27,358 nt of DNA, from positions 1-27,358 of the forward strand of contig VYDF01000253.1 of NCBI GenBank assembly GCA_009843565.1, given 5' to 3'. The notes under the pieces are model-generated. The model had not been told where the DNA came from. It worked only from the letters and a program-made list of their open reading frames with translations, and searched no databases. The translations under genes were made by a program, and so were the position numbers. This stretch comes from Acidimicrobiia bacterium (GTDB taxonomy: Bacteria > Actinomycetota > Acidimicrobiia > Acidimicrobiales > Bin134). Below are positions 7,466 to 14,785 of the stretch, one piece after another. Numbering within the stretch: the stretch's first letter is position 1; the number at the start of each line of letters is the position of its first letter.

Positions 7466-7929
7466 GTCTCGTCGAACAGACCGCTTGGGACATCCACGAT
7501 CAACCGATCCCCGGATTGCTCGACCAGAAAGGTGAGCGGCACCAAGGCCTCGGAATCCAAGACCAGCAGATCACTGGCCGGGTTGGTCTGCACCGCCTCC
7601 ACCCGGCCCCGTTCGGTGCCGTCGGCTTCGCACACCATCATGCCGATCAGCTCATGAACCCACAGCTCGTCGGGATCAGAGATGGGCTCGGCCCTGAGCA
7701 CTTGTCCTCGCAACGACTCAGCCATGCTCCGATCGCCGACTTCGGCGAACTGCACAATCCACCGCCGCTGAAAAGCCCGAGCCGCGGTCACCGTGAGCGA
7801 TCCGGCATCGGCGCAAAGAACCGACCCGGCCTCTAGCCGCTCGGCGCGATTGGTCCACAGAGTGACCACCATTTCTCCCCGGATCCCATGAGCCCGGTCG
7901 ATACGGCCAACCTCGAGCAGAGGAGGCAC
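7462..7929 (-). CDS. rimM: 16S rRNA processing protein RimM
   Basis: RimM assists maturation of the 30S head around S19. The 155-residue product has the N-terminal beta-barrel (LEVGRIDRAHGIRGEMVV) and a C-terminal PRC-barrel (ELWVHELIGMMVCEADGTE to LFDE). It starts at GTG 7929, about 20 nt after khpA, with a weak ribosome binding site. It overlaps trmD by 4 nt. Its length is a little below the usual 165-175 residues. Confidence 0.94.
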   Translation of the reverse strand: MPPLLEVGRIDRAHGIRGEMVVTLWTNRAERLEAGSVLCADAGSLTVTAARAFQRRWIVQFAEVGDRSMAESLRGQVLRAEPISDPDELWVHELIGMMVCEADGTERGRVEAVQTNPASDLLVLDSEALVPLTFLVEQSGDRLIVDVPSGLFDET

Positions 7930-7948
7930 GCTCGGCGCTTTCGATCGG

Positions 7949-8284
7949 TCAGTCGACGAACTCGACGTCGACGAAGCTGCCGTCTTTGCTGGCTGCGGCC
8001 CGCACGATGGTGCGGATGGAGTTGGCGACTCGACCGCGGCGCCCGATGACCCGGCCCATGTCGCCTTCGGCCACTGTTACCTCCAGCGCCACTGAGCCTT
8101 GCCGCTCGACCACCTCAACACTGACCTCGTCGGGGTTTTCCACCACCGACTTCACCAGATATTCCAGAACATTGCGGGCGGTTGGGACTTCGATGGTGTT
8201 GATGTCGCCGTCTTCGTCAAAGTCATCGTCGTAGCCGTCGTCCTCGTATTCCTCGTCGTCAACTCCCAAGTCGGTGTCGCTCAC
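7949..8284 (-). CDS. khpA: KH-domain RNA-binding protein KhpA with acidic N-terminus
   Basis: A small KH-domain protein (YlqC/KhpA family) in its usual slot between rpsP and rimM. The KH core starts near residue 34 (ARNVLEYLVKSVVENPDEV) and keeps the GxxG loop in MGRVIGRRGRVANSIRTIV. KhpA is generally 75-80 residues; this one has 111 because about 32 strongly acidic residues rich in Asp and Glu precede the domain. In Gram-positives KhpA pairs with KhpB and binds RNA; what the acidic arm does is unknown. The GTG start overlaps the rpsP stop by 4 nt (GTGA). Confidence 0.92.
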   Translation of the reverse strand: MSDTDLGVDDEEYEDDGYDDDFDEDGDINTIEVPTARNVLEYLVKSVVENPDEVSVEVVERQGSVALEVTVAEGDMGRVIGRRGRVANSIRTIVRAAASKDGSFVDVEFVD

Positions 8285-8832
8285 GATTCCCCGTCCTCGG
8301 CCTTCTCGGTGTCTTGCTCCGCAGCTTCGTCGGTGTCCGTCGCGACGTCTGCGGCGCCCTCAGCGTCTTCGGCGCCCTCAGCGTCATCGGCGCCCTGAGC
8401 GTCGTCGGCGCCCTCAGCGTCTTCGGCGCCCTGAGCGTCGTCGGCGCCCTCAGCGTCTTCGGCGTCTTCGCTGGCCTCTTCCGATGCGGTCTCGGCAGCG
8501 GGAGCACTAATTTCAGCCGATTCGGCGGTGGTCACTATCGCAGGGCGCTTTTCGGCCTCTTGAGCTGGGCCTGCGACACCGGTGAACTCCGCCCACGCCC
8601 CGGAGATCACCAGGAGCTTCTGCACTCGCTCGCTGGGCTGGGCGCCATGGCGCAGCCAGTGCAGCGCCCTCTCGTTGTCGATCTCAACCAGCGACGGCTC
8701 TTGGCGAGGGTTGTAGGTGCCTATGTTCTCGATGAACCGCCCATTGCGGGCTTTGCGGGAATCGGCGGCTACCACGCGGTAGGTGGGCTGCTTCTTCTTG
8801 CCCATCCGCATCAGCCGGAGTCTTACTGCCAC
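8281..8832 (-). CDS. rpsP: 30S ribosomal protein S16 with long acidic repeat tail
   Basis: S16 is needed for 30S assembly. Residues 1-85 are a normal S16 (MAVRLRLMRMGKKKQPTYRV, GRFIENIGTYNP, RALHWLRHGAQPSERVQKLL). A further ~98 residues follow, rich in Ala, Glu and Asp, so the protein is about twice the family length. Residues 125-160 are six perfect-length copies of (E/D)DA(E/Q)GA. The start is GTG 8832, 35 nt after ffh. Actinobacterial S16 proteins often carry acidic tails; the array here is unusually regular. Confidence 0.96.
   Translation of the reverse strand: MAVRLRLMRMGKKKQPTYRVVAADSRKARNGRFIENIGTYNPRQEPSLVEIDNERALHWLRHGAQPSERVQKLLVISGAWAEFTGVAGPAQEAEKRPAIVTTAESAEISAPAAETASEEASEDAEDAEGADDAQGAEDAEGADDAQGADDAEGAEDAEGAADVATDTDEAAEQDTEKAEDGES
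8353..8460 (-). repeat. Six 18-bp tandem repeats in the rpsP tail
   Basis: Six in-frame 18-bp units code EDAEGA, DDAQGA, EDAEGA, DDAQGA, DDAEGA, EDAEGA (S16 residues 125-160). The alternation of EDAEGA and DDAQGA suggests expansion of a 36-bp double unit. Confidence 0.92.
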
Positions 8833-8867
8833 AAGAGGGAAACTCTACCGCCGAAAATCCCTGCGGG

Positions 8868-10301
8868 CTACCTCAGGGATGAGAGATCGAATTCCCCATC
8901 CTCCAAGCCCGGCAAGGTCAACTTGGGCTTGCCCGGCTTCTTTTGCTGGCTGCCTGGCGGAGTCACCCGACTCCCCCTGCGGCCTTTCTTGGGCTTCTTT
9001 CGACCCGAACCGGGCCTCTTGCCGCCACCCATCTTCTTCATCATCCGCTGGACCTCGCTGAATTGCCGCAGCAGTTGCGAGACCTCAGAGGGACGGGTTC
9101 CCGAGCCAGAGGCGATCCGCTGACGCCGAGAGCCGTCGACGATGCGAGGGGTAGCCCGCTCTTGGGGGGTCATCGAGCAGATGATGGCCTCCACCTGGGC
9201 GATTTTCTCGTCTTCAATCTCGGCCTTGCGCAATTCGGGGGGCGTCCCGGGGAGCATCCCCACCAGGTCTTGGAGCGATCCCATCTTCTTGAGCTGGCGC
9301 ATCTGATCCAAGAAGTCCTCTAGCGTGAACTCCCCCTCCAACAACTTGGCCGCGGCCGCTTCCGCCTCGGCCTCCTCGTATACCTGCTCGGCCTTCTCGA
9401 TCAGGGTGAGCGCATCGCCCATCCCGAGAATCCGGCTGGCCACCCGGTCGGGGTGGAACAACTCGAACTCGTCGATCTTCTCGCCGGTGGAGGAGAAGGC
9501 GATGGGCCGGCCCACCACCTCCTTCACCGACAGCGCGGCACCGCCCCGGGCGTCGCCATCCACCTTGGTGAGAATCACCCCGTCGAGCGCGAGAACTGCA
9601 TGGAACGACTCGGCGGTGGTCACCGCGTCCTGGCCGGTCATAGCGTCGACCACCAAGAACTTGTAGTGGGGTTCGATGGCGTCGGATATCTGACCGACCT
9701 GTTCCATCATCTCCTCGTCGATGGCCAACCGCCCGGCGGTGTCGCAGATCACCACATCCCGGCTTGAAGCCACCGCCTCGGCCACGCCCAGGCGGGCCAC
9801 CTTGACTGGATCAGAAGGTTCGCTGAACACCGGGACCCCGATAGAGGCGCCCAGGGTTCGGAGCTGTTCCACCGCGGCCGGACGCCGCAAATCGGCGCCT
9901 ACCAGCATGGGGTTGCGCCCCTGCTGCTTGAACCAAGAGGCCAGCTTGGCTGCATTGGTGGTCTTGCCCGATCCCTGAAGCCCGGCCAGCAGCACCACCG
10001 TGGGAGGCTTGGCCGGGTGGGTGATCTCCAAGGTCTCCCCGCCCAAGGTGGCGATCAGCTCCTCATGGACGAACTTGATCACCTGCTCGACCGGGTTCAG
10101 AGCCTTGTGAACCTCAGCGCCCACACACCGCTGGCGGACTCGCTCTTGAAAGCCACGGACCACATGGAGGTTGACGTCAGCCTCCAGCAGGGCCAAGCGG
10201 ATCTCCCGCAGCACCTCGTCGACATCGCTCTCCCGCAGAGTGCCCAGACCCCGCCAGCGCTTGAAAATGCCTTCGAATCGGTTGCTCAGCGAGTCGAACA
10301 T
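8868..10301 (-). CDS. ffh: Signal recognition particle GTPase Ffh
   Basis: Ffh (SRP54) binds signal peptides of nascent membrane proteins with SRP RNA and docks on FtsY. The 477-residue product has the N domain (MFDSLSNRFEGIFKRWRGLG), the G domain with P-loop GLQGSGKT at 107-114, DTAGRL, TKVDGDARGG and SSTGEKIDEFELFHPDRVASRILGMGD, and a C-terminal M domain with the RIVDGSRRQRIASGSGT helix and a basic Gly/Lys-rich end. The ATG is 47 nt after ftsY. The stop is TAG. I found no SRP RNA gene in the window. Confidence 0.97.
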   Translation of the reverse strand: MFDSLSNRFEGIFKRWRGLGTLRESDVDEVLREIRLALLEADVNLHVVRGFQERVRQRCVGAEVHKALNPVEQVIKFVHEELIATLGGETLEITHPAKPPTVVLLAGLQGSGKTTNAAKLASWFKQQGRNPMLVGADLRRPAAVEQLRTLGASIGVPVFSEPSDPVKVARLGVAEAVASSRDVVICDTAGRLAIDEEMMEQVGQISDAIEPHYKFLVVDAMTGQDAVTTAESFHAVLALDGVILTKVDGDARGGAALSVKEVVGRPIAFSSTGEKIDEFELFHPDRVASRILGMGDALTLIEKAEQVYEEAEAEAAAAKLLEGEFTLEDFLDQMRQLKKMGSLQDLVGMLPGTPPELRKAEIEDEKIAQVEAIICSMTPQERATPRIVDGSRRQRIASGSGTRPSEVSQLLRQFSEVQRMMKKMGGGKRPGSGRKKPKKGRRGSRVTPPGSQQKKPGKPKLTLPGLEDGEFDLSSLR

Positions 10302-10348
10302 CGGCTGCTTACCCTAGTGGCCCGGCTTGGATTTGGAGCATCGGGAGC

Positions 10349-11428
10349 TCAGGAGAACAGCGCCTCGGCGAACTCGGCGGCGTCGAATTCCACCAGGTCG
10401 TCGAGGCCTTCCCCGAGGCCCACCAACTTCACTGGAACGTCCAGCTCATTCTGCACTGCCATCACAATGCCCCCTTTGGCCGATCCGTCCAGCTTGGTGA
10501 GCACGACGCCGGTCAGCTCCGCCGACTCAGTGAACCGGCGGGCTTGGGCCAGGCCGTTCTGGCCGGTGCTGGCATCGATCACCAGCAGCACCTCGGTAAC
10601 CGTCCCCGGCCCCTTGCCGGCCACACGATGAATCTTGGCCAGCTCCTCCATGAGGTTGGTTCGGTTTTGCAGGCGACCGGCCGTATCGGCCATGACCAGC
10701 GGCACTCCCGCCGATGCGGCGTGTTCGATGGCGTCGTAGATGACCGAGCTGGGATCGGCGCCCGCCGCGCCCCGCACCAACTCGGCGCCCGACCGGTCGG
10801 CCCACATGCCCAGTTGCTCGGCGGCCGCTGCTCGAAATGTGTCGCCCGCAGCCAGCACCACCTTGCGCCCACCGCGCACTTCCCGAGCAGCCAGCTTGCC
10901 GATGGTGGTGGTCTTTCCCACCCCGTTCACACCCACGAACAGCCACACAGCAGGACTGCCGTCGGTGCCCAATTCCAGGTCACGGCCTCCGAGGTCCTCA
11001 GCCAACTGGGATTTGAGCATGGCCACCAGTGCCTCAGGGTCGGCGATCTTCTCGGCTTTGGCCCGCTCTTTCAACCGATCCAATACGGAGGTGGCAGTGC
11101 CGACACCGGCGTCAGCCAGAACCAATGCGTCTTCCAACTCCTCCCAAGTGGCGTCGTCTACTCCCCGGGAGGCCACCGAGGCCAGGAACCCCGAGAACGT
11201 GCCCCGTGCCGTAGCCAGACGGTTTCGGAAGCTGGCCCTCTCGGATTCCGGCTCAGACTCGTCCTCCTCCTCAACTGGCGTCGACCCAACCTCCGCTTCA
11301 ACAGCAAGTTCGGCTTCCTGCTCAACAGCTGCCTGCTCGACAGCTTCCTGCTCGACAGCTGCCTGCTCGACAGCTTCCTGCTCGACAGCTGCCTGCTCGT
11401 CCCTCTTTCGCCGTCGGCGGAGCGCCAC
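10349..11428 (-). CDS. ftsY: SRP receptor FtsY with acidic repeat N-terminus
   Basis: FtsY is the membrane receptor for SRP. The NG domain is complete: P-loop GVNGVGKT at 166-173, AGDTFRAAAAEQL, MADTAGRLQNRTNLMEEL, TKLDGSAKGGI and GLGEGLDDLVEFDAAEFA. Before it is an A domain of about 65 residues: a basic start (MALRRRRKRD), three copies of EQAAVEQEAV/E (11-40) and a Glu-rich linker. Streptomyces and mycobacterial FtsY have Glu/Ala-rich A domains too, but the perfect repeats are unusual. The GTG start shares one base with the TAG stop of htrA. Confidence 0.96.
   Translation of the reverse strand: MALRRRRKRDEQAAVEQEAVEQAAVEQEAVEQAAVEQEAELAVEAEVGSTPVEEEDESEPESERASFRNRLATARGTFSGFLASVASRGVDDATWEELEDALVLADAGVGTATSVLDRLKERAKAEKIADPEALVAMLKSQLAEDLGGRDLELGTDGSPAVWLFVGVNGVGKTTTIGKLAAREVRGGRKVVLAAGDTFRAAAAEQLGMWADRSGAELVRGAAGADPSSVIYDAIEHAASAGVPLVMADTAGRLQNRTNLMEELAKIHRVAGKGPGTVTEVLLVIDASTGQNGLAQARRFTESAELTGVVLTKLDGSAKGGIVMAVQNELDVPVKLVGLGEGLDDLVEFDAAEFAEALFS
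11309..11398 (-). repeat. Three 30-bp tandem repeats in the ftsY A domain
   Basis: Three 30-bp units, each made of two related 15-bp halves, code EQAAVEQEAV, EQAAVEQEAV and EQAAVEQEAE. The near-identity at DNA level suggests recent slippage or recombination. Confidence 0.92.
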
Positions 11429-12870
11429 TATTCCTCAGACTCCTCGCCGGGCTCTTCAGCGGGCAGGGCGCCAAGGACCACGGTGAGCGTGATTGGCTCG
11501 CCGTCGCGCACAACCTCCAGCTCCGCCTCGGTCCCCGGAGCCCGGAACTGAATCTTGGCGGCCAGCTCGGTGAACGTCGACACCACCTCGTTGTCGATGA
11601 GCACAATCAAGTCGCCGACCATCAATCCGGCGCGTTCAGCGGGAGTGTCCTCATGCACCTCCAAAACCAGGGCGCCGGGTTGGCCCATCTCAGGATCGGT
11701 TCCCGAAACTCCTAGATATCCCAGCTCAGTGCTCTCCCCGGCCAAAATGCGCTGGGCGATGTTCAGCGCGATGTCGGAAGGGATGGCGAAACCCAAACCG
11801 ATGTTGCCAATCGAGCCGTCGGTTTGGATGAGGGTATTCATGCCGATGACCTGGCCAAAGCGGTTGGCCAAGGCGCCCCCAGAATTGCCGGGGTTGATGG
11901 GGGCATCGGTTTGGATCATCTCAACGAAGGCGCTTTCACCCGTTCCCTCTCGAACCGCTCGGCCGACAGCGCTGACAATCCCCGAGGTCACCGACTGCTG
12001 CAACCCGAAGGGGCTGCCCACCGCCACTGCCAGCTGCCCCACCTCGACAGTTGACCGGTCGGCGAACACGGCCGGTGTGAGCGCGATGTCGATGTCTACT
12101 TTCACCAAAGCCACATCGATGGCCGGCGCGGTGCCCACCACCGTGCCCTCGGCCCGGGTCCCGTCGGCAAATTGCACCCTCACCTCCTCGGCCTCGCCCA
12201 CCACGTGGGCGTTGGTCAGGATGTGGCCCGAGGCGTCGTAGATGATCCCCGACCCCTGTCCGACGATCCTTGGCCGATCCTCGAAGCCATCGGGCAATTC
12301 CAGGGGTGGCTCCTGCTCATTCTCGGGAATGATCAGCTCGCCGTCGGGGTCTAGTTCTAAATCAGGAATCTCGAACTGATCCTCGAAGTCCTCCTCGCTC
12401 GCGACCGCCTCGATTAGCACCACTGAGGGGATGACGGCGCGGGCCACCTCCACAACCGGATCGAGAGGAACAACGGGGACAACCGTATCGGAGGACTGAT
12501 CCGATGGAGGCTGACCAGTGGGTGGCACCACCAGCGGGGCCTGGAGAGTCGGCGATTGGCCCGGAGAGGCGCTCACCACTTGCGGCCCGGAGACCACCAC
12601 GATTTCCGGTGGAGGGGTTTCCTGGTTGAAGAAGACGCTGCCAACCCCGATGCCGATGCCCACCAGCCCGAACACAGCCAGAATCACCGATGCCACCAGC
12701 ATGGATGTGGCGGGACTGCGAGGCCGGTGAGGGGGTACTTCGGATGGCTCCCAGGCGACCACTTCCACCGCGCGGGGCACCGGCAAGTCGCTGGATCGCT
12801 TGGCTGGGCCATCCAGTTCCCACCCCAATGGATCCCACTCCGACCGGGGATCGTCGGGCTCGTAGCTCAT
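11428..12870 (-). CDS. HtrA/DegP-type S1C serine protease, membrane-anchored
   Basis: A 480-residue trypsin-like quality-control protease of the cell envelope. It has a cytoplasmic N-terminus, one membrane helix (about 55-81), a Pro/Ser/Val-rich linker, the protease domain and one C-terminal PDZ domain (about 375-470). The catalytic triad is intact: His222 in GHILTNAHVV, Asp252 in IDVALVKVD and Ser330 in INPGNSGGAL. Between the first protease strand and the GQGSG strand is an acidic insert of about 45 residues (158-200), longer than in most HtrA proteins. It lies between smc and ftsY, which are usually adjacent in Actinobacteria. ATG 12870 is 16 nt after smc; the TAG stop overlaps ftsY by one base. 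Confidence 0.94.
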   Translation of the reverse strand: MSYEPDDPRSEWDPLGWELDGPAKRSSDLPVPRAVEVVAWEPSEVPPHRPRSPATSMLVASVILAVFGLVGIGIGVGSVFFNQETPPPEIVVVSGPQVVSASPGQSPTLQAPLVVPPTGQPPSDQSSDTVVPVVPLDPVVEVARAVIPSVVLIEAVASEEDFEDQFEIPDLELDPDGELIIPENEQEPPLELPDGFEDRPRIVGQGSGIIYDASGHILTNAHVVGEAEEVRVQFADGTRAEGTVVGTAPAIDVALVKVDIDIALTPAVFADRSTVEVGQLAVAVGSPFGLQQSVTSGIVSAVGRAVREGTGESAFVEMIQTDAPINPGNSGGALANRFGQVIGMNTLIQTDGSIGNIGLGFAIPSDIALNIAQRILAGESTELGYLGVSGTDPEMGQPGALVLEVHEDTPAERAGLMVGDLIVLIDNEVVSTFTELAAKIQFRAPGTEAELEVVRDGEPITLTVVLGALPAEEPGEESEE

Positions 12871-12886
12871 TTTGTGTGGCGGGTCC

Positions 12887-14770
12887 TCAGCCTTGTTGGA
12901 GAAGTACCTTGGATTCCGAGGCTACCACCACTTTTTCGGAAAGCACTTTGGAGCTTCCCCCCGACTTCATCGACACACCGTAGAGGCAGTCAGCCGCCTC
13001 CATGGTGCGCTTCTGATGGCTCACGATCAGCAACTGGGCATCAGCTCGGAACTCGTCGACGAGCTGGAGGAAGCGATGCAGGTTGACGTCGTCGAGCGCG
13101 GCCTCCACCTCGTCCATGACATAGAACGGCGACGGCCGGCTGCGGAACACCGCAAACAGAAAAGCGAGCGCGGTGAGCGAGCGCTCCCCTCCCGACAAGA
13201 GGCTCAGGCGCCGGATGTTCTTCCCCGAGGGACGGGCCTCGATCTCCACCCCGGTTTCCAGCAGGGCATCGGGCTGGGTAAGCCGCAGCTTGCCCTCACC
13301 GCCGGGGAACAGCGTCTGGAAGAGGCCGGCGAAGTTGCGCTCCACATCGGCAAAGGCGGCCGAGAACACGCTCACGATCTCCTCGTCGATCCTGCGGATA
13401 ACCTTGCGGAGCTCTCGGCGGCTTTGGCGGATGTCGTCGATTTGACGCTGGGTGAATTCGTGGCGCTCCGACAGCGCCTCGTACTCCTCCAGCGCCAAGG
13501 GGTTCACCGGCCCCATGATGCGCAGTTCTTGTTCCAATGCCCTTATCCGGTCGTTGGGAGCGACGCCGGGCTCCAAGGGTGGACATTGGGCAACCACCGC
13601 TTCACCGGGCTCGCAGTCCAACTCCCGACGGCACCGGTCGATCGAGGCCTCCAGCCTGATCCCCGCCTCGGCCAACTCGATCTCCGCGCTGCGGTCTCGC
13701 TCCTGGCACTGCCTCAGGTCGGCCTCGGCCTGAGCCCGCTGGCTTCGCAGGCTCTCAAGCTGCCGCGCTGCCGTCGCTGCCGCTTCCGATTCCTCAGCCC
13801 GCCGACGACGCAAGTCCTGGAGTTGCCCGCCCACCGCTTCGAGCTTGTCGGCCACCCATTTGGCCAATTCGTCGACAACAGCCAGCCTCATATCGAGGGC
13901 CTCCCGACGAGAGGCGGCATCTTCGCGGGCTTCCGCCATCCGGCTCAGGCGACGTTCGATCTCGCCGCGTTGAGCGGTCAGCAAACGGTGTCGCTCCTCC
14001 AGCCCTGCTGCCCGTATCCGGAGGTCTGACCGACGGCTGCTCACCGCCTGCGACTGCTGAGAAAGCTCGTCGCGGGCCCGATTCATGCTCTCCGCGTGCT
14101 CAAGCTGCTCCGCCTCTCGGGCTTCGTGCTCAGGCAGCTCTTGGTTCAGATCCTCAGCCCGTCGGCGGTCCTCGGCGATCTTCTCCTCCAACTGGCTTCG
14201 GCGGGGGCCAAGCGCGGCGATCTCCACCTCCGTGTCCCGCAGCTTCCGTCCCTCGGTATCGGCCCGACCCCGGGCACTGGACACCGCCCAAACCTGAGTG
14301 TCAACGGCTTCGCGGGCGCGGGCCGCGTCCTGCTCTGCCTGCTCAAGCCGGCCATCAGCAGAGCGCTGCTCCTGCTCCGCGTCACCAACCTGGCGGGCGG
14401 CCCGGGCCGACTCCCGCTCAGCCTCCTCAAGCAGTTCCATCGTGGCCCCAGAATGCCGGAGTCCTACTCGCCAACCCGATGGGGAAAACCGGTCACCCTG
14501 GCGGGTGACAACCACAGCAGACGGATCGGCAACCGCCGCTGCGGCCGCCTGCTCACTGGTGTCCACCACCCCCACCCCGCCGATCAAGACATCCAACAGG
14601 CGATCCACACCGGCCATCGAAGAGCTCACATGGGAGCGAAGGGAATCACCGATGACAGGAGCGGCCTGCGGCGCGTCCAACCCGCCCAGGGCCAAAACCG
14701 CGCCGCCCACGCTATCGGCCTCCAGCGTGGCGATGGCCCGCATGGCCCCCTCCGTGTCGGGTGCCCACAC
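12887..14770 (-). CDS. smc: SMC chromosome-segregation ATPase, C-terminal part (after in-frame TAG)
   Basis: This frame carries the rest of the Smc hinge (from about VWAPDTEGAMRAIATLEADS), the returning coiled coil (about 110-480) and the C-terminal ATPase head with the signature LLSGGERSLTALAFLFA and Walker B FYVMDEVEAALDD, followed by LLIVSHQKRTME. It is in the same frame as the upstream part, separated by one TAG and four sense codons. GTG 14770 is simply the first possible restart after the TAG; no good ribosome binding site precedes it. Together with the N-terminal part it would make about 1,164 residues, the normal Smc length. If translated alone it would be a headed half-molecule with an incomplete hinge. 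Confidence 0.9.
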   Translation of the reverse strand: MWAPDTEGAMRAIATLEADSVGGAVLALGGLDAPQAAPVIGDSLRSHVSSSMAGVDRLLDVLIGGVGVVDTSEQAAAAAVADPSAVVVTRQGDRFSPSGWRVGLRHSGATMELLEEAERESARAARQVGDAEQEQRSADGRLEQAEQDAARAREAVDTQVWAVSSARGRADTEGRKLRDTEVEIAALGPRRSQLEEKIAEDRRRAEDLNQELPEHEAREAEQLEHAESMNRARDELSQQSQAVSSRRSDLRIRAAGLEERHRLLTAQRGEIERRLSRMAEAREDAASRREALDMRLAVVDELAKWVADKLEAVGGQLQDLRRRRAEESEAAATAARQLESLRSQRAQAEADLRQCQERDRSAEIELAEAGIRLEASIDRCRRELDCEPGEAVVAQCPPLEPGVAPNDRIRALEQELRIMGPVNPLALEEYEALSERHEFTQRQIDDIRQSRRELRKVIRRIDEEIVSVFSAAFADVERNFAGLFQTLFPGGEGKLRLTQPDALLETGVEIEARPSGKNIRRLSLLSGGERSLTALAFLFAVFRSRPSPFYVMDEVEAALDDVNLHRFLQLVDEFRADAQLLIVSHQKRTMEAADCLYGVSMKSGGSSKVLSEKVVVASESKVLLQQG

Positions 14771-14782
14771 CGCGGCCCCCGC

Positions 14783-14785
14783 CTA
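14783..14785 (-). other. In-frame TAG interrupting smc at the hinge
   Basis: On the minus strand the frame reads GCG GGG GCT GGC TAG GCG GGG GCC GCG GTG TGG, so the stop is in the same frame as both halves and no base is gained or lost. By alignment with the usual hinge sequence (YExAIExALGxAL...VVV) the TAG stands at the residue just after the ALG-like motif, where Glu, Asp, Ala or Ser is common. A single change such as GAG or TCG to TAG would explain it. Confidence 0.9.

Noticed and set aside
8259..8507. Frame coding repeated TLRAP units
   Set aside because: It is an alternative-frame reading of the rpsP tail repeats; the S16 frame explains the periodicity.
14783..14785. Recoding of TAG as an amino acid across the genome
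   Set aside because: At least seven genes in the window end with TAG at the expected family C-terminus, so TAG works as a stop.
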